Shown: positions 28,183-36,244 of the stretch, in pieces
Layout of the letters: each line of letters starts with the position of its first letter
Position numbering within the stretch: the stretch's first letter is position 1
Origin: Mesorhizobium sp. Root102
GTDB lineage: Bacteria; Pseudomonadota; Alphaproteobacteria; Rhizobiales; Rhizobiaceae
DNA length: 64,000 bases
Assembly (NCBI RefSeq): GCF_001425625.1
Contig: NZ_LMCP01000020.1
Location: forward strand, 1 to 64,000
Direction: 5' to 3'
Translations under genes and position numbers: made by a program
Notes under the pieces: model-generated
Seen by the model: the letters and a program-made list of their open reading frames with translations, nothing else
Told to the model about the DNA's origin: nothing
Database searches by the model: none

Positions 28183-28380
28183 TTAACTTTGCCGTTCCTG
28201 CTTCTCGTCCTCGATGGCCGCCTCGTGATACCAGCCATCGCCGAAATCCGTCCATACACCACGCAGCGAGGCAAGCTCTGCCGCAAACTTAGCCTTGCTG
28301 CTCAAATTTGAGGCAGAGGCCCGCGTTGCCGCCGGGAACATCAGAATTTTGGCCGACGGTCGCGTGGAAATGATTTCCAT
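28183..28380 (-). CDS. DUF2735 domain protein, divergent from glnII
   Basis: A 65-residue protein. MEIISTRPSAKILMFPAATR near the start and WYHEAAIEDEKQERQ near the end match the small rhizobial DUF2735 family as I remember it (SAKIxxFPxxxR; WYHxAAI). Such genes commonly lie next to glnII or other nitrogen-assimilation genes. The start at 28380 has an AAGGAG site; a longer reading to 28419 has none. The role is unknown. It shares the upstream region with glnII, including the palindromes at 28451-28487. Confidence 0.78.
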   Translation of the reverse strand: MEIISTRPSAKILMFPAATRASASNLSSKAKFAAELASLRGVWTDFGDGWYHEAAIEDEKQERQS

Positions 28381-28450
28381 TGTCGAGCTCCTTTCTTCTG
28401 CCGAACCTTGTCGATTCAACTTGATCTGAAGATAAGGTCTGCAACCAAGA

Positions 28451-28487
28451 TAGGCAATATGCCTACGAAAAGATCAGTATTTGCCTA
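28451..28487. promoter_or_regulatory. Candidate enhancer: TAGGCA/TGCCTA sites upstream of glnII
   Basis: TAGGCAATATGCCTA (28451-28465) is a perfect 6-3-6 inverted repeat. A second TGCCTA half-site at 28482-28487 lies exactly 22 bases after the first TGCCTA, two helical turns. The pair is about 140-165 bp upstream of the predicted glnII start point, an enhancer position for a sigma-54 activator. Similar palindromes occur upstream of glnB. Confidence 0.6.
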
Positions 28488-28594
28488 TTATTTGTGCGTA
28501 TTGCGGCTGTGATTGATGCGGACGCATTGCTTAGGCGGCGCGCCAACTTCAATGGAATGCCGCGTCAATTTTGCCGCACCCTCCAGGCCAAGAG

Positions 28595-28610
28595 TGGCAC
28601 ACGAATTGCG
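28595..28610 (+). promoter_or_regulatory. Sigma-54 promoter of glnII
   Basis: TGGCACACGAATTGCG matches the -24/-12 consensus (GG and GC separated by ten bases). Transcription would start near 28621, about 77 bases before the glnII ATG. NtrC/sigma-54 control of glnII is established in rhizobia. Confidence 0.85.
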
Positions 28611-28697
28611 TTTTAAGGATCCGGCAGGGCCGGCTGCTGATGGCAGACGCATGTCGACGCCGTTCAGTGTTCGGTGATCAAGCAACGAGAGGCTAGA

Positions 28698-29738
28698 ATG
28701 ACGAAATACAAGCTCGAGTACATTTGGCTCGATGGATACACCCCGGTCCCCAACCTTCGCGGCAAGACGCAGATCAAGGAATTCGCCGAATTCCCGACGC
28801 TCGAGCAGCTGCCGCTGTGGGGCTTCGATGGTTCCTCGACCCAGCAGGCCGAGGGGCACAGCTCCGACTGCGTGCTGAAGCCGGTTGCCGTTTATCCGGA
28901 TCCCGCCCGCACCAACGGCGTGCTGGTCATGTGCGAAGTCATGATGCCAGATGGTGTCACGCCGCATGCCTCCAACAAGCGCGCCACCATCCTCGATGAC
29001 GAGGGCGCCTGGTTCGGCTTCGAGCAGGAATATTTCTTCTACAAGGATGGCCGCCCGCTCGGCTTCCCCGAGAGCGGCTATCCCGCACCGCAGGGTCCGT
29101 ACTACACCGGCGTCGGATATTCCAATGTCGGCTCGGTCGCGCGCCAGATCGTCGAGGAGCATCTCGACCTCTGTCTCGCCGCCGGCATCAACCACGAAGG
29201 CATCAATGCCGAAGTGGCCAAGGGCCAGTGGGAATTCCAGATTTTCGGCAAGGGCTCCAAGAAGGCCGCCGACCAGATGTGGATGGCCCGCTACCTGATG
29301 CAGCGCCTGACCGAGAAATACGGCATCGACATCGAATACCACTGCAAGCCGCTCGGCGACACCGACTGGAACGGTTCGGGTATGCACGCCAACTTCTCGA
29401 CCGCCTATATGCGCGAAGTCGGCGGCAAGGCCTATTTCGAAGCGCTGATGGCGGCTTTCGACAAGAACCTGATGGATCACATCGCCGTCTACGGTCCGGA
29501 CAACGACAAGCGCTTGACCGGTAAGCACGAGACCGCACCGTGGAACCGGTTCAGCTATGGCATCGCCGACCGCGGCGCCTCGATCCGCGTGCCGCATTCC
29601 TTCATCAAGAGCGACTACAAGGGCTACCTGGAAGACCGCCGGCCGAACTCGCAGGGTGACCCCTACCAGATCGCCTCGCAGATCCTGAAGACGATCGCTT
29701 CGGTGCCGGCAAGCGCCCAGGTTTCCGCTGCCGCATAA
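28698..29738 (+). CDS. glnII: Glutamine synthetase type II
   Basis: A 346-residue eukaryote-type glutamine synthetase (ammonium + glutamate + ATP to glutamine). YKLEYIWLDGYTPVPNLRGKT is the typical N-terminus; LWGFDGSSTQQAEGHSSDC, the metal/ATP part WNGSGMHANFS and NRFSYGIADRGASIRVPHSF are GSII motifs. It is not adenylylated, unlike GSI. Rhizobia carry it beside GSI, which is encoded about 0.8 kb downstream on the other strand here. The start at 28698 is chosen from the family; the ORF opens eight codons earlier. Confidence 0.97.
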   Translation: MTKYKLEYIWLDGYTPVPNLRGKTQIKEFAEFPTLEQLPLWGFDGSSTQQAEGHSSDCVLKPVAVYPDPARTNGVLVMCEVMMPDGVTPHASNKRATILDDEGAWFGFEQEYFFYKDGRPLGFPESGYPAPQGPYYTGVGYSNVGSVARQIVEEHLDLCLAAGINHEGINAEVAKGQWEFQIFGKGSKKAADQMWMARYLMQRLTEKYGIDIEYHCKPLGDTDWNGSGMHANFSTAYMREVGGKAYFEALMAAFDKNLMDHIAVYGPDNDKRLTGKHETAPWNRFSYGIADRGASIRVPHSFIKSDYKGYLEDRRPNSQGDPYQIASQILKTIASVPASAQVSAAA

Positions 29739-29756
29739 GCATTTCGGTATAGATGA

Positions 29757-29792
29757 CAAGAAGCCCCGGCGAGAGAACGCCGGGGCTTCTTG
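29757..29792 (+). terminator. Intrinsic terminator after glnII
   Basis: CAAGAAGCCCCGGCG and CGCCGGGGCTTCTTG form a perfect 15-pair stem around AGAGAA, starting 19 bases after the glnII stop. Confidence 0.9.
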
Positions 29793-30454
29793 CTTGTGAG
29801 CTGATGAAAATAGCCAAGTGTCCGGCGAAGGCCGGGGTTCCTTTTTTGCCGTTGTCCGGCGGATCGCGTCCCGGACAGAACATACCCAGAAAAAGTCAGG
29901 CAATTCAGGCGGTCGGAATCCCGCTGGATTCCCGGCCGTGGCCGTAGGCGGTTCCAGCTATCACTTTTCGGAAAAGCCCGGAAAACCGCCTTTTCCAGCC
30001 CCTGTTTGTGGTTACTGCCCTTCCATAAGCATCTGTTCATGCAACGAAATCGGCCATCCACAGCCCGGTTGGCGGCGTTGACAGGTCGCAGCGCGGCATG
30101 CGTATTCGCAGGCCTTGGGGTTACGTCACGCAATGCTGTTCGAACGGGCGGGGTTTTCTTGAACGGCGGCATTGGCGGGGGCGCCGGACGAGCGGTCACT
30201 GTAGCCTGAGACAGTGCTCCGCTCGCTCCTGGCTTCATGTTCGCGATCGAATTGTGATCCGCTTTCCATTCATCTGACTTTGCTGAACCCGGGACTGACG
30301 TCACCGGATCGATGTGTCGTGCCTGCCGATGGACCGCGCGCTCATGAACCCAGACATACGCGCGAGCGTCGAAAACTCAACGCAGATACGCTGCTCATGT
30401 CCAGTCGGCGCGCGCGAAATCGGGCTCGATCAGCAGGCACGCCCTATCGGTGCG
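29793..30454. other. Gene-free stretch between glnII and glnA with degenerate repeats
   Basis: About 660 bases without a convincing gene. It holds two TGTCCGGCG copies (29819 and 29853), an inverted repeat TGTCCGG/CCGGACA (29853-29877) and a CCGGCGAAGGCCGG hairpin. These recall intergenic repeats that translate as GTPAFAG. The only long reading, on the minus strand, has random composition and runs into the glnII terminator. It could be a decayed gene or repeat remnants. Confidence 0.5.
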
Positions 30455-30495
30455 CAGCAAAAAGCCCTTGAAAGAGGGAAATCTTTCAAGGGCTT
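30455..30495 (-). terminator. Intrinsic terminator after glnA
   Basis: On the minus strand AAGCCCTTGAAAGA and TCTTTCAAGGGCTT form a perfect 14-pair stem (30462-30495) with a six-base loop, followed by TTTGC. It lies 34 bases after the glnA stop. Confidence 0.88.
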
Positions 30496-30529
30496 GAATA
30501 TTGGATTGAACCTTAGTCTGAGATGGATC

Positions 30530-31939
30530 TCAGACGGAATAGTACATGTCGTACTCGACTGGGTGCGGGGTCATTTCGAAGCGCATCACCTCGGCCATCT
30601 TCAGCTCGATATAGCTGTCGATCTGGTCGTCGTCGAACACGCCACCGGCCTTCAGGAAACCTCGGTCCTTGTCGAGGCTCTGGAGGGCTTCGCGCAGCGA
30701 GCCGCAGACGGTCGGGATCTTCTTCAATTCCTTCGGCGGCAGGTCGTAGAGGTCCTTGTCCATCGGTTGGCCGGGATGGATCTTGTTCTTGATGCCGTCA
30801 AGGCCGGCCATCAGCAGCGCAGCGAAGCCGAGATAGGGGTTCGCGCCCGGATCGGGGAATCGGATCTCGACGCGCTTGGCCTTCGGCGACGAGCCGAACG
30901 GGATGCGGCAGGAGGCCGAGCGGTTGCGCGCCGAATAGGCGAGCAGCACCGGCGCTTCGTAACCCGGCACCAGACGCTTGTAGGAGTTGGTCAGCGGATT
31001 GGTGAAGGCGTTGATCGCCTTGGCGTGCTTGATGATGCCGCCGATGTAGAACAGGCAGCTTTCCGACAGGCCGGCATATTCATTGCCGGCGAAGGTCGGC
31101 TTGCCGTTCTTCCAGATCGACATGTGGACGTGCATGCCCGAGCCGTTGTCGCCGAAGATCGGTTTTGGCATGAAGGTCGCTGTCTTGCCGTAGGCGTTGG
31201 CAACCTGGTGCACGACGTACTTGTAGATCAGCATCTTGTCGGCATTGCGCACCAGCGCGTCGAACTTGATGCCGAGTTCGTGCTGGGCGGCTGCCACCTC
31301 GTGGTGGTGCTTTTCGACGCGCACGCCCATTTCGGCGAGCACGGTCAGCATTTCCGAGCGCATGTCCTGCGCGCTGTCGATCGGCGGCACGGGGAAATAG
31401 CCGCCCTTGACGCGCGGACGGTGACCGAGATTGCCGGTCTCATAGTCGGTGTCGTCGTTCGACGGCAGCTCGGTCGAGTCGAGCTTGAAGCCGGTGTTGT
31501 AGGGGTCGGCCTTGTACTTCACGTCGTCGAACACGAAGAATTCGGCTTCCGGGCCGACAAAGATGGTGTCGCCGATGCCTTCCGCCTTCATATAGGCCTC
31601 GGCCTTCTTGGCCGTACCGCGCGGATCGCGGTTGTAGGATTCACCCGAAACCGGATCGAGGATGTCGCACAGGATGACCATGGTCGACTGCGCGAAGAAC
31701 GGGTCCATGTGGACCGTTTCAGGATCGGGCATCAGCACCATGTCGGACTCGTTGATGGCCTTCCAGCCGGCAATCGACGAGCCGTCGAACATCACGCCAT
31801 CGGCGAACATGTCTTCCTCGACCTCGATGACATCCATCGTCACGTGCTGCAGCTTGCCCTTCGGGTCTGTGAAGCGCAGGTCGACGAATTTCACGTCGTT
31901 GTCCTTGATCTGCTTCATGATGTCTTTGGCTGTCGTCAT
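30530..31939 (-). CDS. glnA: Glutamine synthetase type I
   Basis: A 469-residue dodecameric GSI. VKFVDLRFTDPKGKLQHVTM, the metal-binding MFDGSSIAGWKAINESDM, NGSGMHVHMSIWKNGKP and RNRSASCRIPFGSSPKAKRVEIRFPDPGANPYL are all present. The Tyr in MDKDLYDLPPKE is the expected adenylylation site of GlnE control. It follows glnB by 65 bases in the same direction, the usual glnBA operon, driven by the sigma-54 promoter upstream of glnB. Confidence 0.98.
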   Translation of the reverse strand: MTTAKDIMKQIKDNDVKFVDLRFTDPKGKLQHVTMDVIEVEEDMFADGVMFDGSSIAGWKAINESDMVLMPDPETVHMDPFFAQSTMVILCDILDPVSGESYNRDPRGTAKKAEAYMKAEGIGDTIFVGPEAEFFVFDDVKYKADPYNTGFKLDSTELPSNDDTDYETGNLGHRPRVKGGYFPVPPIDSAQDMRSEMLTVLAEMGVRVEKHHHEVAAAQHELGIKFDALVRNADKMLIYKYVVHQVANAYGKTATFMPKPIFGDNGSGMHVHMSIWKNGKPTFAGNEYAGLSESCLFYIGGIIKHAKAINAFTNPLTNSYKRLVPGYEAPVLLAYSARNRSASCRIPFGSSPKAKRVEIRFPDPGANPYLGFAALLMAGLDGIKNKIHPGQPMDKDLYDLPPKELKKIPTVCGSLREALQSLDKDRGFLKAGGVFDDDQIDSYIELKMAEVMRFEMTPHPVEYDMYYSV

Positions 31940-32004
31940 GTCATGTATCCCTGTGTGATGACGTTTTTTGATGATGACGTTTTCAGGAGGATGGCCGGGT
32001 CAGG

Positions 32005-32343
32005 TCAGACCGCGTCCATGCCCGTTTCGCCGGTGCGGATTCGCACGACTTCCTCGATATTGGAAACGAAGATTTTGCCGTCGCCGATGCGGCCGGTCTG
32101 GGCCGCCTTGCGGATGGCCTCGATCGCACCTTCGACCGCGTCGTCGCCAAGCACGACCTCGATCTTCACCTTGGGCAGGAAATCGACGACATATTCGGCG
32201 CCGCGGTAGAGTTCGGTATGGCCCTTCTGGCGACCGAAGCCTTTTGCCTCGGTGACAGTGATGCCCTGCAGTCCGGCCTCCTGAAGCGCTTCCTTCACTT
32301 CGTCCAGCTTGAATGGCTTGATGATCGCTTCGATCTTTTTCAT
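32005..32343 (-). CDS. glnB: Nitrogen regulatory protein PII
   Basis: A 112-residue PII signal protein that reports glutamine and 2-oxoglutarate to NtrB, GlnE and other targets. MKKIEAIIKPFKLDEVKEAL, the T-loop GHTELYRGAEYVVDFLPKVKIE with uridylylated Tyr51, and the C-loop RIGDGKIFVSNIEEVVRIRTGETG are complete. The start at 32343 is chosen from the family length; the longer reading adds 26 unrelated residues. glnA follows. Confidence 0.98.
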   Translation of the reverse strand: MKKIEAIIKPFKLDEVKEALQEAGLQGITVTEAKGFGRQKGHTELYRGAEYVVDFLPKVKIEVVLGDDAVEGAIEAIRKAAQTGRIGDGKIFVSNIEEVVRIRTGETGMDAV

Positions 32344-32404
32344 GTAAAAAGTGGCCTCCACTGCCAAAAAAACGGGTTGTGAGCCCCCGCTTGCGCCTCC
32401 ATCT

Positions 32405-32420
32405 AGCACGAACTGTGCCA
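32405..32420 (-). promoter_or_regulatory. Sigma-54 promoter of glnBA
   Basis: Read on the minus strand, TGGCACAGTTCGTGCT has GG and GC at the -24/-12 spacing of ten bases. Transcription would start near 32394, about 50 bases before the glnB ATG. A weaker -12 block (GTGC) than the glnII promoter. Confidence 0.72.
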
Positions 32421-32559
32421 ATTGGACGGATTCGAAGCGGTCTCATACGATTTCAAAGCCGCGCCGCGCCGGGATGCAAATTCGCGTCATTCGCTGCACC
32501 GGAAGCGGCACGGGCTGCCGGAGCTTACATAGCGCCGGAACCAGCGTCCGCACAAAAAT

Positions 32560-32597
32560 TAGGCATATCGCCTATCCCTCAGGCAATCTCATGCCTG
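32560..32597. promoter_or_regulatory. Candidate enhancer: tandem palindromes upstream of glnB
   Basis: TAGGCATATCGCCTA (32560-32574, arms TAGGC/GCCTA) and CAGGCA-ATCTCA-TGCCTG (32580-32597, perfect 6-6-6) lie with centres about 21 bases apart, roughly 170-195 bp upstream of the predicted glnB start point. They are also 105-140 bases before nnr on the other strand. The first closely resembles the palindrome upstream of glnII. Confidence 0.6.
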
Positions 32598-32702
32598 CAA
32601 TGTCCTCATGCTGACGATATGGCTGCAGATCGCGGCAACTCCCCTTTGTTTGCTTCGGATCGAAAATTGGACAATGCTTGATCGCATGCGGATCGGCAAT
32701 CC

Positions 32703-34235
32703 ATGAGCAGCGAACTTCTTTCTCCCGCCGAAATGAGCGAGGCGGATCGGTTGACGATCGCCGCCGGTCCGGCCGACGGCATCGCCCTGATGCGGCGCGC
32801 GGGTGAAGCGGTCGCGGCTGAGGTACTCAAGCGTTATCCCCCGGCGACGCACGTCCATGTGCTGTGCGGCCCCGGCAACAATGGCGGCGATGGCTATGTC
32901 GTCGCCCGCATCCTGGCCGTCAGCGGCGTCGGCACAACGATCTGGGCATCCGGAGCGCCGAGGTCGGAAAGCGATGCGGCGCTCGCCGCCTCGGAATGCC
33001 CGATCAAGCCCCGGCCGCTGTCTGGTTTCGACGCCGGGTCCGGCTCGATCGTGGTCGACGCGCTCTATGGGGCAGGGCTGTCCAAGCCGCTGTCCGGCGA
33101 TGCCGCGAAAGCCGTCGATACCGTGACAGCCCTGCGCCTGCCTGTGGTCGCGGTCGACCTGCCGTCGGGCGTCTCGGGTGCCAGCGGCGAAATATTGGGT
33201 AGGGCGTTTCGCGCCGAGGTCACCGTCACCTTCGCACGGAAAAAGCCTGGCCACCTGCTGCTGCCGGGACGCGGGCAATGCGGTGAAATCGTGCTCGCCG
33301 ATATCGGCATCGGCGACAGCATCATTGCCCAGCTCGCTGTATCGACCTTCGAGAATGTGCCGGACCTGTGGCTGCGGGAATTTCCCGTGCCGGCGGTTGA
33401 CGCGCACAAATACAAGCGTGGCAATGTCGGCGTCTTTTCCGGCGGCCCCAGCGCGACCGGTGCGGCGCGGCTGTCGGCGATGGCCGCGGCGAGAAGCGGG
33501 GCAGGGGCGGTCACCGTGCTGTCGCCAGCCAATGCCATGCAGGTGAACGCGACGCACCTGACCTCGATCATGCTGCGCAGGACCGACGACGTCGAGGACA
33601 TCAAGGCGTTTGTCGGCGAACGTCGGCCGTCGGCTTTTGTTCTTGGACCCGGCTTTGGTGTTGGTGAAAGAACTCAGGCCTTCGCGCTTGCGCTTCTCGG
33701 CTCTCGCCGGCCGCAGGACGCCTCCGCGGCGGTCGAAGGCCTTGTGTTCGACGCCGACGTAATCACTTCGTTTCGCGAGGCTCCCGACGTCTTGTTCCAA
33801 GCCGCCAATCAGCCCAACGCACCGACTCTGGTGATGACACCGCATGACGGTGAATTCGGCCGGTTGTTCCCCGATATCGCTGGCGACAACACCTTGTCGA
33901 AACTGGACAAGGCGCGTGCGGCCGCAGCGCGGGCCAATGCCGTCATCGTCTACAAAGGCGCCGACACGGTGATCGCTGCGCCTGATGGCAAGGCGGCGAT
34001 CAATTCCAATGGCGCGGCATGGCTGGCCACTGCCGGGTCAGGTGACGTGTTGTCAGGCATCATTGCCGGTCTGCTCGCACAGGGCATGCCACCCTTCGAA
34101 GGCACCTGTGCGGCGGTGTGGTTGCATGCGGAGGCCGGCAGCCGGTTCGGCCCCGGTCTGATCGCCGAGGATCTGCCCCTGGCGCTGGTGCCGGTGTTGC
34201 GCGAACTCTTCGACGCGCGCACGGCCGCCCAATGA
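32703..34235 (+). CDS. nnr: Bifunctional NAD(P)H-hydrate epimerase / ADP-dependent dehydratase
   Basis: A 510-residue fusion that repairs hydrated NAD(P)H. The N-terminal epimerase half (YjeF_N) has HVLCGPGNNGGDGYVVAR; the C-terminal carbohydrate-kinase-like dehydratase half has KRGNVGVFSGGPSATGAARLSAMAAARSGAGAV, VMTPHDGEFGRLF and NSNGAAWLATAGSGDVLSGIIAGLLAQGM. The two activities occupy roughly residues 1-215 and 225-500. The stop overlaps the following CxxCH gene by four bases (ATGA). Confidence 0.95.
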   Translation: MSSELLSPAEMSEADRLTIAAGPADGIALMRRAGEAVAAEVLKRYPPATHVHVLCGPGNNGGDGYVVARILAVSGVGTTIWASGAPRSESDAALAASECPIKPRPLSGFDAGSGSIVVDALYGAGLSKPLSGDAAKAVDTVTALRLPVVAVDLPSGVSGASGEILGRAFRAEVTVTFARKKPGHLLLPGRGQCGEIVLADIGIGDSIIAQLAVSTFENVPDLWLREFPVPAVDAHKYKRGNVGVFSGGPSATGAARLSAMAAARSGAGAVTVLSPANAMQVNATHLTSIMLRRTDDVEDIKAFVGERRPSAFVLGPGFGVGERTQAFALALLGSRRPQDASAAVEGLVFDADVITSFREAPDVLFQAANQPNAPTLVMTPHDGEFGRLFPDIAGDNTLSKLDKARAAAARANAVIVYKGADTVIAAPDGKAAINSNGAAWLATAGSGDVLSGIIAGLLAQGMPPFEGTCAAVWLHAEAGSRFGPGLIAEDLPLALVPVLRELFDARTAAQ

Positions 34236-36232
34236 GCCGCGCTCTGGCTCTGTTGCTCGCAACTCTCTTTGGCGCCTTCATGGCGTCGACGGCGCGCGCC
34301 GAAGGCCCTGTGACCGTCGTCGACAACCCGACGGTGCTCGCCGCGCTCGATGCCAAGGGTTTCGGCTTCGCCGCCGTTTTCGGGGTCGACGGCGAGGATG
34401 GTCTGAAGACGCTCTACGACGAGGCGCCGGCCTATCACGCCATCGTCGAGACGGTAGCCTCCGATGTTGCGGCGCTGCGCGCCGACATGAAGGCCGGCGG
34501 GCGGCCGCTTTACGAGGTCACTGACGGTAATGTCGGCCGCATCATGGACATGCGCTGGCTGAAGACCGATGCCGCGCGTTTCCGGCTGGTCGGTGTCGTC
34601 AACCGGCTCGACCGTCGCGACTTCGCAGTGCTGCAGGGCGACAAGAGCTGCGGCGAGGTGCGCTTGATCTACCGCCTGGCCTACAGCTTTCGGAAGAACG
34701 GCAAGCTGCTGGCGTCACGCCTGCCGTTCAATTTCAATGCCATCTACAGCGCGGCACCCGATGCCGATGGCGGCTGCATCGGCACTGCCGGACGCTGGAC
34801 GCCACAGCTTGACGAGAGCGTCGATGCCGGCTGGCTGACCGGTGGACCGCTGGAGAGGACCGGGCTGACCTTAAAGCAGCTGGAGCTCAACGCACAGGTG
34901 GTGCGCCTTCCCTCCGGCCAGGAAACCGAGTTCGGCGGGCAGGCGGCCTATCTCATGCGGATATTCGGCATCGATGGCGCTGATATCAGCGAGAAGCCGC
35001 TGGAAAACACGCCCGACACCACACGGCTCTCGCAGAATGCGGCATTGAAGGCACGGCTCGCCGCCTATGTCGGCGCCAATCTGCCCGCGGTCGACGAAGG
35101 CGTCTATCAAATCCCCGACGAGTTCCTGGCCAGGAAAATTATCTCATGGTCGACCTTCGGCAGTGCGCGGCAGGCCAATCATCCGTTTACGCAACTATTC
35201 CAACTCAAGCAATTCGTAGCGCTCGATTATTCCACGCTGAAACTGGTGCGCACGCCGGAAGCGCTGGTCGAGCGGCTGGACAATGGCGCCTGCCAGGGTT
35301 GCCATCAGGCCGGTTCCACCGCCGGGTTCCATTTCATCGGCCTCGACGACAAGACGACGTCGCCGCTCAATCGCATCGAGGTCGGCATCTCGCCGCATCT
35401 TCATGCCGAGATTCCGCGCCGCCAGGCCTGGCTTCGCGCCACCGCCGAAGGCAACGAGCCAAACCGCTTCCGGCCGCTCTCCTTTGCGCCGCCGGCGGCC
35501 TGGACGGATATCGAGGTCGAGTACGCGCCGGCAGAGATGGCAATGCCGTGCCTGATGCCGGAAGATGCCGCACGCTTCGGTGCGAGCTGGCAATGCGGCA
35601 GCGGCACCGTCTGCACGCCGCTGGCCACCGCTTCAGGCGTGCGCACCAAACTGGCGCAATGCCTGCTCCCCAAGGATAGCGCTGACATGTTTTCCGGGCA
35701 TCCTTGTCTGACCGGCTCGATCGCCAGCAATGCGGCGCAGCCTTTCAACGACCGCTACAGCATATCGGGCCAGTTCGCGGCCTTCGCGCCTGACGTTTCG
35801 CGCACCGCTTACACCTGCCGTCCGCCGAAGATCGGCGTGCCTGGCGGCATCGCCTATCGCGGCTGCGACGACAAGGACCGTACATTTGCCGCCTTCAAAG
35901 CCGGCAAGCCGATGCCGAACGAGATTTGCGGGCTGGTCGGCGGCAAGAAATTCGACATCTGCGTGGCCACCAACAATTTCGACCAATGCCTCGGCGGCGC
36001 CGTCAATCGCGGCAACCGGCCGGCCTGTTCAGCCGATCATTTCTGCCGCGAGGACTATATGTGCCAGTCGCTGCCGCCGGACACGCCGGGCATTTCAAAA
36101 GTGAAAGGCATCGGCTTCTGCTCGCCGACCTACTTCATCTTCCAGATGCGCATCGACAACCACGCAACGCCATGGGCCAGCCCTGTCCGCGCCACCATGG
36201 GAGCGGGATTTGGCGCGGCGGAAGAGGAGTGA
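34232..36232 (+). CDS. Secreted Cys-rich protein with one c-type haem motif, function unknown
   Basis: A 666-residue protein I do not recognise. A signal peptide (MSRALALLLATLFGAFMASTARA, cleavage before EG) sends it to the periplasm. Residues 354-358 read CQGCH, a c-type haem-binding motif in DNGACQGCHQAGSTAGFHFIG. The C-terminal third, from about residue 430, holds many Cys residues (for example CREDYMCQSLP, CRPPK, RGCDDKD), suggesting disulfides. The N-terminal part (DMRWLKTDAARFRLVGVVNRLDRRDFA) has no domain I can name. The start overlaps the nnr stop (ATGA), so expression is coupled. It converges with pccB 12 bases after its stop. Confidence 0.85.
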   Translation: MSRALALLLATLFGAFMASTARAEGPVTVVDNPTVLAALDAKGFGFAAVFGVDGEDGLKTLYDEAPAYHAIVETVASDVAALRADMKAGGRPLYEVTDGNVGRIMDMRWLKTDAARFRLVGVVNRLDRRDFAVLQGDKSCGEVRLIYRLAYSFRKNGKLLASRLPFNFNAIYSAAPDADGGCIGTAGRWTPQLDESVDAGWLTGGPLERTGLTLKQLELNAQVVRLPSGQETEFGGQAAYLMRIFGIDGADISEKPLENTPDTTRLSQNAALKARLAAYVGANLPAVDEGVYQIPDEFLARKIISWSTFGSARQANHPFTQLFQLKQFVALDYSTLKLVRTPEALVERLDNGACQGCHQAGSTAGFHFIGLDDKTTSPLNRIEVGISPHLHAEIPRRQAWLRATAEGNEPNRFRPLSFAPPAAWTDIEVEYAPAEMAMPCLMPEDAARFGASWQCGSGTVCTPLATASGVRTKLAQCLLPKDSADMFSGHPCLTGSIASNAAQPFNDRYSISGQFAAFAPDVSRTAYTCRPPKIGVPGGIAYRGCDDKDRTFAAFKAGKPMPNEICGLVGGKKFDICVATNNFDQCLGGAVNRGNRPACSADHFCREDYMCQSLPPDTPGISKVKGIGFCSPTYFIFQMRIDNHATPWASPVRATMGAGFGAAEEE

Positions 36233-36244
36233 GCTGCCGACGCC

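Noticed and set aside
29663..30304. 213-codon minus-strand reading after glnII
   Set aside because: It overlaps the end of glnII and its terminator, and its GTPAFAG-like composition is typical of intergenic repeats read as protein.
30314..32209. 631-codon plus-strand reading opposite glnA
   Set aside because: It is the antisense shadow of glnA, a common effect of high third-position GC, and its translation has no domain character.
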